Source: an uncultured Chitinophaga sp. (GTDB taxonomy: Bacteria; Bacteroidota; Bacteroidia; Chitinophagales; Chitinophagaceae). Taken from it: a DNA stretch of 64,000 nt. The stretch lies in NCBI RefSeq assembly GCF_937898475.1, contig NZ_CALEJS010000016.1:310001-374000 (forward strand), written 5' to 3'. The notes under the pieces were generated by a model. That model was not told the DNA's origin. It did no database searches and saw only the letters and a program-made list of their open reading frames with translations. The translations under genes were made by a program, and so were the position numbers. The stretch's first letter is position 1, and each line of letters opens with the position of its first letter. This document shows, in pieces, positions 55,172 through 63,069 of the stretch.

Positions 55172-55206
55172 AAAAGCTTCCCGCCGTTGAGCCGGGAAGC
55201 TTTTTT
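55172..55206 (+). terminator. Terminator after the YHS gene
   Basis: AAAAGCTTCCCG (55172-55183) and CGGGAAGCTTTT (55193-55204), then more T. Confidence 0.88.
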
Positions 55207-55227
55207 GTTGATGTATATATGTTCTTT

Positions 55228-55664
55228 TTAGAAACTATACCTCAAACCTAACTGCATTTGATAACGAGATGCGAAGAAATCCCTGGAATAGGGAGATCCC
55301 GGGTCAGACCCACTTTATAGCTGACAGTAGCTACGATACGATGGCGAATATCGAAGTTGGAATAGGCCAGCTGCGGATTATTTGGGTTCAGCGCCTGGTT
55401 CAGCTGCCAGTTAGATTCCATGGAGTTACGGATACCATTGGTAATATCCTTTGCCAGACCGTAAGTATAGGCTGCCGATACAATCAGGCCAGGTTTAAAG
55501 CGTTTGCTCACCTGGCCGGTAATACTGTAACGGTAACCCTTGGTAGTGTTAGATAGCAGGTACGCATTGGTATAAAGCGGGTTGATCTTGCTGCCGCTGG
55601 TTTTTAACTGGTTAGAAATTAGTTCGTTAAACGGGTAAGCTGTTTTGTCCGCATACAGCTTAGA
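55228..55664 (-). pseudogene. Relic of an Oar-like TonB-dependent receptor
   Basis: Two pieces of one C-terminal barrel survive. Frame 1 is open from 55664 (just after a stop) and reads YPFNELISNQ, GYRYSITGQVSKRFK and SNFDIRHRIVATVSYK, typical strands of Oar-type receptors. Near 55281 the coding sense shifts frame: the true tail DFFASRYQMQLGLRYSF with stop at 55228-55230 lies in another frame, while frame 1 ends at 55248. So there was a small internal deletion, and the N-terminal 85-90% (plug and most of the barrel) is gone. A complete promoter box set sits directly upstream (55666-55709), joined right to the relic. Confidence 0.8.
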
Positions 55665-55665
55665 T

Positions 55666-55709
55666 CAAAAATACCGAGCGAATGTTATGGAAATGTTATG
55701 GCAATATTA
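55666..55709 (-). promoter_or_regulatory. Pho-like box set and -7 element upstream of the receptor relic
   Basis: On the plus strand TGTTA (55683), TGTTA (55694) and TATTA (55705), each 11 bp apart, i.e. coding-strand TAAYA repeats. Nine bp separate the last repeat from a perfect -7 element TATTTTTG (55666-55673, minus strand). Confidence 0.7.
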
Positions 55710-55797
55710 TCATTATGATGGCTGCCGGTTCACAATAGTTCCCAGAAAATGTAACAACTTTATCAAAAATTGCGTTTTAATGTTAAATGGCTCCCGT

Positions 55798-56214
55798 ATG
55801 AAACTGCCCTTATATGGTATCACCCTTCTTTTAACTGCACTGGTCTTTACCGCCTGCTCAAAAAATGACCAGGAACAGGCTGAACCAGTTGCTCCAACAG
55901 ACCTTAACGGTACCTGGCAATTAACCAGCAGGTATAATACAGACAGTGCCCGCTGGCTGCCGATCGTTACAGGCGACTCTTCTTACTACATATTCCGCGA
56001 AAATGGCACTTATGTATTCCATACCAATAATTACCAGAATGAGGGCAACTATCATCTATCACTGGTAGATAACAAGATTAAACTGGTAACTGCCGAAGAG
56101 CCGGCCGGCCTGCAGATAGAGCGGCTGGGCCAAGATGAGATAAGGGTGGATGCCTGGCTCTTTTCACGGGTCGCGGGGCACTCAGGTCGCAAGTTCATCA
56201 GAGTACCAAAATGA
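55798..56214 (+). CDS. Lipocalin-like lipoprotein
   Basis: 138 aa from the ATG at 55798, where the lipoprotein signal begins (LLLTALVFTAC); the frame extends to 55645 but overlaps the promoter boxes. Mature part: DLNGTWQLTSRYN, YYIFRENGTYVF, GNYHLSLVDNKIKLV, IRVDAWLF, the strand pattern of small lipocalin-like Bacteroidetes lipoproteins. Ligand unknown. The box set at 55666-55709 is oriented away from it. Confidence 0.72.
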   Translation: MKLPLYGITLLLTALVFTACSKNDQEQAEPVAPTDLNGTWQLTSRYNTDSARWLPIVTGDSSYYIFRENGTYVFHTNNYQNEGNYHLSLVDNKIKLVTAEEPAGLQIERLGQDEIRVDAWLFSRVAGHSGRKFIRVPK

Positions 56215-56228
56215 AACGGATATAAAAA

Positions 56229-56254
56229 ACCGTCCAGCTATAGAGCCGGACGGT
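56229..56254. terminator. Bidirectional terminator
   Basis: ACCGTCC and GGACGGT arms (56229-56254) with an inner GCT/AGC-type pairing, and a T run on the minus strand. Shared by the convergent lipocalin-like and beta-helix genes. Confidence 0.75.
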
Positions 56255-56297
56255 ATTGAACAGTTTATGAAAATCTACGCTTACGTTACGCTTGATA

Positions 56298-57653
56298 TTA
56301 ATAATCAGTGTTCTGAGGATCCCAGTTAGCCCAACCCGCAGTCCAGTCCGTTCCATCCATTGCGCCACGGTAAGTTACCTTCTGGAAGAAAGCAGTATTC
56401 AGTGAGCCGTCAAAGTTAGCGCCTGTCTTGGCGGGAGATTCGGCTTTCAGCTTCAGGTTGGGAGCAGCAGCAGCAACGTTTTCAATACCAGCAGCAGCAA
56501 CGTCTGCTAAAACAACGTTAGCGTTAGCCTCACCAGTGGCCAGGGCTTTCAAAGCAGTTGCATCCACAAAAGCAGTTTGATTAGAAACTCTAAAATCACC
56601 ACCGGCACTGAACAACAGGTTATCTTTCAGTTCTGAAGTACCGTTTTTCAGGCTACCTGCAGGATCTTCACCGTTAATTTCAACAGCAACAGTTTTTGCG
56701 TCAATCACGATATTGTTGCGGAACACAAAACGGCTGTTCAGGCCAAAGTGAACGCCTGCGCCATGTTGAGTTTCGCCGGCAGCGGTACCACCTACAAAGG
56801 TAAAGTTGGAGATCATCGGCCTGGAGAACAGAGAACCGGCTACACTACCTTTGTTCTCTAATTCAATGCCTCTGGAAGTACCCGCGCCGTCAACAATCTT
56901 TGGATCTTTGATGGAGATACCGAATTGCAGAGAACCGGTATAACCCTGGTCAAAATCAAAGTCATCATCGGTAGTTTTGTAAACAATTACATTATTCAGG
57001 TTCACGGTTCCACCGAACATTTCAAAACCATCATCACCACCAAAGGAAATCTGTACGTGGTGTATCTGAGTCTGACGGCCAACGCCACAAAGTGTCAAAC
57101 CGTTGATCTCTTTGTCTTTTTCTATAGCGATACCTGCATATTCAATGCGAACATAATAGAATTCACCGGAGTTATCGTCATCATTCGTACCACCGTAAGC
57201 TGCAACACCGGTACCCAGGATGCCGCCTTCGTACTGACCAGTACCATCAGCAGTATTAACCTTAGCGTTACCCGCGATGATAATACCTGCCCAGTCACCT
57301 ATAGCTCTGGAACCTTTAGCCTGGTTGGAAGTAAATACAATAGGATCTTCGGCAGTACCCCTGGCGTGGATCTGCCCTCCCTTTTCAATTATCAGCGCTG
57401 CCTTTGTAGCTTTATCACCTTTAATAACAGTACCAGGTTGAATGGTAAGAGAACCGCCGTTCATTACCCGTACATAGCCTTTCAGTGTATAAACAGTATC
57501 TGATGACAACGTTCTGTTTCCTGTTATCTGCCCTTCAACTACACCCTCTTTAGATCCCGTTGGAGGAGGTGTTGGGTTATCATCATCACTACAAGCTACA
57601 AAACCCAATGTAGCAGCCAAGAACAAAGCAGCAAAAGATTTCAATTTAATCAT
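56298..57653 (-). CDS. Beta-helix lipoprotein, partner of the TonB receptor
   Basis: 451 aa. Lipobox ATLGFVAC followed by an acidic Pro-rich linker (SDDDNPTPPP). The body is a right-handed parallel beta-helix: LKGYVRVMNGGSLTIQPG, ALIIEKGGQIHARGTAEDPI in parts, WAGIIIAGNAKV, VQISFGGDDGFEMFGG, VIVYKTTDDDFDFDQG. Asp-rich turns (DDGFE, DDDFDFD) could bind metal ions. It has its own promoter box set, but is also 84 bp downstream of the TonB receptor on the same strand. Proteins of this kind often accompany a receptor at the cell surface. The substrate is unknown; phosphate-linked use is inferred from regulation. Confidence 0.75.
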   Translation of the reverse strand: MIKLKSFAALFLAATLGFVACSDDDNPTPPPTGSKEGVVEGQITGNRTLSSDTVYTLKGYVRVMNGGSLTIQPGTVIKGDKATKAALIIEKGGQIHARGTAEDPIVFTSNQAKGSRAIGDWAGIIIAGNAKVNTADGTGQYEGGILGTGVAAYGGTNDDDNSGEFYYVRIEYAGIAIEKDKEINGLTLCGVGRQTQIHHVQISFGGDDGFEMFGGTVNLNNVIVYKTTDDDFDFDQGYTGSLQFGISIKDPKIVDGAGTSRGIELENKGSVAGSLFSRPMISNFTFVGGTAAGETQHGAGVHFGLNSRFVFRNNIVIDAKTVAVEINGEDPAGSLKNGTSELKDNLLFSAGGDFRVSNQTAFVDATALKALATGEANANVVLADVAAAGIENVAAAAPNLKLKAESPAKTGANFDGSLNTAFFQKVTYRGAMDGTDWTAGWANWDPQNTDY

Positions 57654-57679
57654 GACAGTTTAATTTTTCGATTTACGTG

Positions 57680-57723
57680 CTAAATTACTTTCGGTGTATT
57701 AAGCGTATGTTAAGTGAATGTTA
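57680..57723 (-). promoter_or_regulatory. Pho-like box set and -7 element of the beta-helix lipoprotein gene
   Basis: Plus-strand TATTA (57697), TGTTA (57708), TGTTA (57719), 11-bp period. Nine bp gap, then TAATTTAG on the minus strand (57680-57687), one base off TAnnTTTG. The start codon is 27 bp downstream. Confidence 0.68.
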
Positions 57724-57737
57724 TGGATACGCTAACA

Positions 57738-60611
57738 TTAAAATTTATAACCAAATGACATGGTAAGGTTGTAACCGTATTTTACGCTATTGATAAGCTG
57801 ATCATTGCCTTTGTCGTAGCGCTTGTTATTATTCAGGTCCTGATAGAAGTTTAAACGCTGATTAAGCAGATCGCTCACGTTCAGTTTTAGTTCACCTCTG
57901 TTTTTAAGGATCTTCTTGCTAACCTGCAGATCAATCAGGTCACGGGGTGCTTCATAAATATCCGGGTAATCGGCCTGGAACTTGCCACCTACAAACTGTC
58001 CATAACCTACAACAGATAAACGGCGGCCAATACGGTTATACAAGACATTTACAAGAAAATCGTTATTCACGTTGGCATACTGAAGCCCACCGTTGATCAG
58101 GTAAGGTGATTGCCCCTGCAATGCACGTTTGTTATTGATAGTAAGTAATTGCAGTGAAGAAAAATCGACTTCGGATTTTATCAGCGACAAGTTTGCATAA
58201 GCTGTCAGGCCTTGCGCCAGCTTTGAATGATCGCTGATGAATGCCAGGTTCTGACGCACTTCCATTTCTCCCCCGTATACGGTTGCATTCGGAGCGTTGA
58301 TATAAGACATTGTCTTACTTGCGGCTGTGGCACCGGCATTTACGAACAGCTCGATCGGCTTATCCAGGCGTTTGTAGAAGCCTGAGAAGGACAGTATTTG
58401 CCCTGATGCGGGGAAATACTCAAATCTCACATCAAAGTTGTCGATCCGGGTACGCTTCAGGTCAGGATTACCGATGAGCACCACACCGGTTTCAAAATTA
58501 TAGAAAGGGAAAGGCGCCAGTTCTCTGAATTCCGCCCTTGCCAGTGTTCTGGAATAGCTGGCGCGGATGTTAGACTTGTCTGTTACTGCATAGGTAGCAT
58601 TCAATGATGGCAGGAAGTCACTATACTTATTACGAACATATATAGGACCTGAATTGTCTGCAGTATTCAGCTTCTCATTGTAATTCTCATAACGAACACC
58701 CCATATCAGTTTTAACTTGTCCAACATCTGATTATTGAACATTACATAACCTGCTGAAAGATCGCCACTGGCGTCATACTTGTTACGGGGATCAGTGATC
58801 TCGTCCATAATAAAGCCTTCAGGCCCTATATTCTCCGGAGCAAATATCTGGTCAGGCGGTAGGTTCAGCAGTCCAGAATTAAACTGGCTGTAGTCTGTTC
58901 TAACATAACCCAACACCCTTGCATTGAAGTTCCGCTTCCTGTATGTTTTCCAGACACCCACTTTAACGGACTGGGTCTGACCTGCAATCTTGAATGGCTG
59001 CTGATAATTCAAAGCGCCTGCATACATGTTTTCCGTAAGCTTACTGTAAAACCGCCCGGCAGTAGATGGCGTAGCTACCTGTGGAACAGATGCCTGGTAC
59101 GGAATAGCATCATTGTCAGCATCGTCTATACCTTTTGAATAATATAATCTTCTCAGGTCAGGCTGATCACGTTTGGTACGGCTAAAAGACAGGTCCCAGG
59201 TCAGTTTTGCGTTACCAGGCCCCAGGCGATGATCTCCCTCAAGCATGGTGTTGATCAGGGACTTCTGTGCTACCTCAAACTGCAGGTTCCTCTGCACATA
59301 GTCCTGGTCAAAGATACCCGTACGTGCTATATAGTTATCATCAAATGTCTGGTTAAAAATATTCTTCCAGGAAATCTTGGAATTTTTTCTGCTGATGGCA
59401 AAATTTGCCAGTGCCCCTGTGCTGGTATTGAAACGATATATCTTATCGTTATACTCGAACAAGGGAATTCCCTTGCCACTGGTATTGTAGTTGATCTCGT
59501 TGAAATCGTTTCTTATCTGGTCATTAATGGTGGCACTGTTACGGTAAGAAACAGAGAGCAGCGTACCGAGGGTATAGTCATTCTTCAGCTTATAGGAGTT
59601 TCCGTAAACAACCTGCAGGTTCTGGGAAGGCAGCACAGTACCTCTCTTTTCAATACCCCATGTATTCTTGAAATCCCTGGACAGCGTCAGGCGCTGATCA
59701 CGTGTCATGTTAACATACTCTTCCCTGGTAGAAGGGAAAGAGGACGGAAGCTTTCTCGATCCTTTACCAAACCCGAGATAATCCGAACCATATTTCCTTG
59801 CACCGTAAAAATCTTTGAAAGTAGCGTTACTATTGTATCCAATCCCGTAGTTCACCTCAATGGTGCGGTTGGTGGGGAAGTCTTTTGTTTTCATCAATAC
59901 GATACCACCAGAGAAATCACCAGGCAGATCAGGTGTTGCTGTTTTATTGATCACCACCTGGTCTATCAGGTTCGCAGGAACGATATCAAAGGAGAAAGCC
60001 TTGCGGTCAGGTTCAGAGCTGGGCAAGGGTGCGTTGTTAACCAGCGTTGAATTATAACGGTCGCTTAATCCGCGTACAATTACAAACTTGTTATCCTGTA
60101 TGGAAGCACCGCTCACACGCTTCAATACCTCACCGGTATTACGGTCGGGGGATTTTTTGATCACCTCAGATGATATGCCGTCAGAAACGCTGACATTGTT
60201 CTTCTGAAAAGCGTAAAGTGAAGCAAGTGTTTCCTGTTTGAAGGAGCCCCTTATCACCACTTCTTTCAGTTCTTTGGATGTAGGTTCATCCATGATCACA
60301 TCCAGATTAGTAACAGCGGCCGCTTTTACCACTACATCACTTATTGACTTGGTTTGATAACCCATGTACTTAAAATCCAGTGTATAACTACCTGCGCCTA
60401 CATTAATAATATACCTGCCCTCAACGTCTGTCACAGCCCCGGTAGTAGTTCCCTGCACCATAACCGTAACACCGATCAATGCTTCACCGGTTTTTTTATC
60501 AATTACTTTACCTGTGATTTTGCCGGGATCAGCTGCAAATGAGTTGTGTATAAAACCAAAAAGGAATAGGAATATCCAAAGTTTCGTTGTTAGTTTGCTT
60601 TTCTTCATCAC
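57738..60611 (-). CDS. TonB-dependent receptor with carboxypeptidase-like N-terminal domain
   Basis: 957 aa (a second ATG is the next codon). Signal peptide to about residue 27, then a CarboxypepD_reg-like domain (GKITGKVIDKKTGEALIGVTV, GAVTDVEGRYIINV), the plug (SEVIKKSPDRNTGEVLKRVSGASI, VIVRGLSDRYNSTLVNN, DQVVINKTATPDLPGDFSGG in parts) and a barrel ending YGYNLTMSFGYKF. No STN domain, so it is not of the sigma/FecR type. There is no SusD either, and the partner is the beta-helix lipoprotein. A perfect -7 element and four in-phase boxes precede it, suggesting induction under a stress such as phosphate limitation. Confidence 0.93.
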   Translation of the reverse strand: MMKKSKLTTKLWIFLFLFGFIHNSFAADPGKITGKVIDKKTGEALIGVTVMVQGTTTGAVTDVEGRYIINVGAGSYTLDFKYMGYQTKSISDVVVKAAAVTNLDVIMDEPTSKELKEVVIRGSFKQETLASLYAFQKNNVSVSDGISSEVIKKSPDRNTGEVLKRVSGASIQDNKFVIVRGLSDRYNSTLVNNAPLPSSEPDRKAFSFDIVPANLIDQVVINKTATPDLPGDFSGGIVLMKTKDFPTNRTIEVNYGIGYNSNATFKDFYGARKYGSDYLGFGKGSRKLPSSFPSTREEYVNMTRDQRLTLSRDFKNTWGIEKRGTVLPSQNLQVVYGNSYKLKNDYTLGTLLSVSYRNSATINDQIRNDFNEINYNTSGKGIPLFEYNDKIYRFNTSTGALANFAISRKNSKISWKNIFNQTFDDNYIARTGIFDQDYVQRNLQFEVAQKSLINTMLEGDHRLGPGNAKLTWDLSFSRTKRDQPDLRRLYYSKGIDDADNDAIPYQASVPQVATPSTAGRFYSKLTENMYAGALNYQQPFKIAGQTQSVKVGVWKTYRKRNFNARVLGYVRTDYSQFNSGLLNLPPDQIFAPENIGPEGFIMDEITDPRNKYDASGDLSAGYVMFNNQMLDKLKLIWGVRYENYNEKLNTADNSGPIYVRNKYSDFLPSLNATYAVTDKSNIRASYSRTLARAEFRELAPFPFYNFETGVVLIGNPDLKRTRIDNFDVRFEYFPASGQILSFSGFYKRLDKPIELFVNAGATAASKTMSYINAPNATVYGGEMEVRQNLAFISDHSKLAQGLTAYANLSLIKSEVDFSSLQLLTINNKRALQGQSPYLINGGLQYANVNNDFLVNVLYNRIGRRLSVVGYGQFVGGKFQADYPDIYEAPRDLIDLQVSKKILKNRGELKLNVSDLLNQRLNFYQDLNNNKRYDKGNDQLINSVKYGYNLTMSFGYKF

Positions 60612-60630
60612 CAGTTGATAGAATTTGCGG

Positions 60631-60685
60631 CAAAACTATCAACGCGCTGTTATCGCAATGTTATGGCAATATTACCAGAATGTTA
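60631..60685 (-). promoter_or_regulatory. Pho-like box set and -7 element of the TonB receptor gene
   Basis: Plus-strand TGTTA (60648), TGTTA (60659), TATTA (60670), TGTTA (60681), all 11 bp apart. Nine bp gap, then a perfect TAGTTTTG on the minus strand (60631-60638), 19 bp before the start codon. Confidence 0.75.
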
Positions 60686-60793
60686 ATTGTTAAGGAATCA
60701 TTAAAAAATCGTTATCTGTTGTGGCGATCATTACGGGTTTACACGGTGGCAGCCTGCAGTAAGATGAAGTAATGCCGATGATTTTCCTGGAAT

Positions 60794-61207
60794 TTAAAAA
60801 GAAAAGCCCGGCGGGGTCTGCCGGCTGTTCAGCAGCATTTCCAGGGTGATCTCCAACGGTGTGCTGCCCTCTTCCCTGGTGCTGTGTTCATAAGCTGCTC
60901 CCATGGCGCTTACCTGGTACAGGTGAAGGCTTTTGTTCATAAAGGGTTTGTTGTCTCTTTTGCCGCATAGCTCCAGGCTGACGTTGAAATGGTCCTCCAG
61001 CTCCGCTTCAAACTCCCGCAGACTCAATGTTTCGTCAATAGGATACGCTATCAGTCCATCTCCCGCAAAACCTGTTTCTCTGAGGGTATCAAAAGCGCTG
61101 GCAGGTTTATTCTTTACATATACCATTACATTACAACAGAGCAGGCGCTGAAACTGCATCTGCAGCAGGGATATGGTCATTAAAGGGTGTAACTTCAGTA
61201 CTTTCAT
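60794..61207 (-). CDS. Hypothetical 137-aa protein of the putative Pho-like regulon
   Basis: 137 aa. No signal peptide. An N-terminal hydrophobic-basic part (LHPLMTISLLQMQFQRLLCCNV) is followed by VYVKNKPASAFDTL and a charged C-terminal half. The segment ELCGKRDNKPFMNKSLHLYQVS is conserved-looking but unknown to me. It could be a cytoplasmic alpha/beta protein. It has its own box set and -7 element upstream, which argues for a real, regulated gene. Confidence 0.62.
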   Translation of the reverse strand: MKVLKLHPLMTISLLQMQFQRLLCCNVMVYVKNKPASAFDTLRETGFAGDGLIAYPIDETLSLREFEAELEDHFNVSLELCGKRDNKPFMNKSLHLYQVSAMGAAYEHSTREEGSTPLEITLEMLLNSRQTPPGFSF

Positions 61208-61252
61208 TTCATTTGGTATTACTGCTTCCCGGCTATATAATTACGGTTCAGG

Positions 61253-61296
61253 CAAACTTAGCCCGCGATCTTTAATTTAATATTAAGCGCTTGTTA
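61253..61296 (-). promoter_or_regulatory. Pho-like box set and -7 element of the hypothetical gene
   Basis: Plus-strand CTTTA (61270, weak), TATTA (61281), TGTTA (61292), 11-bp period, with a weak TGTGA at 61303. Nine bp gap, then a perfect TAAGTTTG on the minus strand (61253-61260). Confidence 0.65.
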
Positions 61297-61389
61297 TAAT
61301 TATGTGAAAATAGTATCAAAATCGGGTAATCAACCGGCAGGGTATAATAAGCGGTAGCAGTGGGGAGGTGTTGGCATTAGGTCACGGCT

Positions 61390-62220
61390 TCATGGGGCCG
61401 GGAAGGTGATCACCCGGGATACTTCCCAGGGAAGCGGGGTCTCATCTTCCTCATCGGGTAACACCACCTTTGTTCTGGTAACCGGGTGCTGATATAATTG
61501 CCATTGCCCGCTGCTGTATTCCAGCGAGGTAAGGCTTTCTACCCAGTCTCCGGAGTTCAGGTAGGTAACGGTTTTGCCGTTATGCTGCATTTCCTTTATA
61601 ATAGGTTGATGGATGTGCCCGCAGCACACCACGTCAAATTGTTTGTCAATAGCGATCTCTGCGACGATCTGCTCAAAATCTGATATAAATTTCACCGCCT
61701 GCTTCACGCTGTGCTTCACCTTTCGGGAAAAAGACAGCTTCTCCCGTCCCATTTTTTCCAGGACATTATTGACCAGGCGGTTCAGGATGATGAGGATATC
61801 ATACCCTTTTCCTCCCAGTTTGGCCAGCCATTTGGAATTTTTCATGGTCACATCGTACACGTCTCCATGGAAAAACCAGTGTTTTTTACCATCTACTTCC
61901 AGGATCAGCTTGTTATCAATGGTAAAATTACCCAGTCCGAAACCGGCGTACTTACGCAGTGCCTCGTCATGGTTCCCGGTGAGGTAGTACACATCCGTAC
62001 CCTTGCCGATCATTTTCAGGATCCGGCGGATCACCTTGGTATGCGCTTTCGGGAAATAGCGCTTGCTGAACTGCCAGATATCGATGATATCCCCGTTCAG
62101 GATGAGCATTTTAGGGTCAATACTGTCCAGGTATTGCACCAGTTCTTTGGCATGACAGCCGTAGATCCCGAGGTGTACATCGGAGATCACAACTATGTCC
62201 AGCGGGCGTTTTTCTGACAT
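61390..62220 (-). CDS. LpxH-like metallophosphoesterase
   Basis: 276 aa. Calcineurin-like motifs: ISDVHLGIYG near residue 12, LNGDIIDIWQFS, LTGNHDEALRKY, FFHGDVYD, CCGHIHQPIIKE and LNSGDWVES. This is the UDP-2,3-diacylglucosamine diphosphatase-like group found across Bacteroidetes, which either acts in lipid A synthesis or on other pyrophosphates. The box set at 62244-62298 fits control of this gene, so a role in phosphate release is possible. Confidence 0.88.
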   Translation of the reverse strand: MSEKRPLDIVVISDVHLGIYGCHAKELVQYLDSIDPKMLILNGDIIDIWQFSKRYFPKAHTKVIRRILKMIGKGTDVYYLTGNHDEALRKYAGFGLGNFTIDNKLILEVDGKKHWFFHGDVYDVTMKNSKWLAKLGGKGYDILIILNRLVNNVLEKMGREKLSFSRKVKHSVKQAVKFISDFEQIVAEIAIDKQFDVVCCGHIHQPIIKEMQHNGKTVTYLNSGDWVESLTSLEYSSGQWQLYQHPVTRTKVVLPDEEDETPLPWEVSRVITFPAP

Positions 62221-62243
62221 TTATATAGGATCAAAAGCTTATG

Positions 62244-62298
62244 CAAAGGAAAAATTGCTATATTACTTTTATATTACCCCACTGTTAAGGAATTATTA
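62244..62298 (-). promoter_or_regulatory. Pho-like box set and -7 element of the phosphoesterase gene
   Basis: Plus-strand TATTA (62261), TATTA (62272), TGTTA (62283), TATTA (62294), all 11 bp apart. Nine bp gap, then TTCCTTTG on the minus strand (62244-62251), one base off TAnnTTTG. It lies in the divergent region with the DUF47/PiT operon. Confidence 0.65.
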
Positions 62299-62336
62299 AT
62301 TCGGCTTTTTTCTTGGAGGTATTGGGGGTGGATAGC

Positions 62337-62344
62337 TATTTTTG
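62337..62344 (+). promoter_or_regulatory. -7 element of the DUF47/PiT operon
   Basis: TATTTTTG, a perfect TAnnTTTG, 24 bp before the ATG at 62369. A TTG lies 21 bp upstream (62313-62315), the usual spacing for a -33 element. Confidence 0.65.
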
Positions 62345-62368
62345 CGGCAAATTTCAAATTACACCTAT

Positions 62369-63019
62369 ATGGGAGGCTTCAATTCTTTTGTGAAACTTTT
62401 TATGCCGAAAGACAGGGTTTTTTATTCTTTATTTGAGGACGTGGCTGCCAATCTGGTGGAAATGGCCCAGGTGCTGAACGAACTGGTAAACACCAATGAC
62501 CTGTCCCTCAGAAAAGATAAAGTTCACCTTATTGAACGGCTGGAACACAAGAATGACGACTATACCCACCGTATTTTCGTAGAACTGGGACAGAATTTTA
62601 TCACCCCCTTTGACCGTGAAGACATTCACTATCTCGCTGCTACCCTGGACGACGTAGCCGATTACATACACGGCTCCGCCAAAAGGATCGACCTGTACAA
62701 AGTTTATGAACTGAACGACAGCATCCGCAAACTCGTTGAGCTGATCGGGCTGGGTGTGGCAGAACTGCACAAGGCGATCCCCGAGCTGCGTGATATGAAG
62801 AACATGCGCAATATCACAGACGCCTGCGTGAAGATCAACAGCCTTGAGAACCATGCGGACGATATCTACGATATGGCCATAGCCGACCTTTTCAGCACGG
62901 AAACCAATGCTGCAGAGCTGATCAAGATGCGTGAAATATACCAGGCGCTGGAGATAGCCACCGATAAATGTGAAGATTGCGCCAATGTGATCGAAACTAT
63001 CATCATTAAGTACGCCTGA
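62369..63019 (+). CDS. DUF47 family (PhoU-like) phosphate transport regulator
   Basis: 216 aa from the ATG at 62369; the frame extends to 62342 without need. All-helical PhoU-like fold with the DUF47 pattern FYSLFEDVAANLVEMAQVL, HKNDDYTHRIFVELGQ (metal-binding region), FDREDIHYLAATLDDVADYI, ALEIATDKCEDCANVIETI. It partners PiT transporters and is thought to gate or assist them. The pit gene follows 50 bp downstream. Confidence 0.93.
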   Translation: MGGFNSFVKLFMPKDRVFYSLFEDVAANLVEMAQVLNELVNTNDLSLRKDKVHLIERLEHKNDDYTHRIFVELGQNFITPFDREDIHYLAATLDDVADYIHGSAKRIDLYKVYELNDSIRKLVELIGLGVAELHKAIPELRDMKNMRNITDACVKINSLENHADDIYDMAIADLFSTETNAAELIKMREIYQALEIATDKCEDCANVIETIIIKYA

Positions 63020-63069
63020 TCCGCCGGCTGGACAGGCAGGAAGGTGAATGTTTTACGTAATCTCTCAGA

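Noticed and set aside
55683..55709. Box set read as a promoter for the plus-strand lipocalin-like gene at 55798
   Set aside because: The geometry (9 bp to a perfect -7) holds only for the minus strand, as in the four other promoters. Dual use cannot be excluded.
62261..62298. Box set assigned to the DUF47/PiT operon
   Set aside because: The operon's own -7 at 62337 has no boxes at the right distance; the orientation and 9-bp spacing fit the divergent phosphoesterase gene instead.
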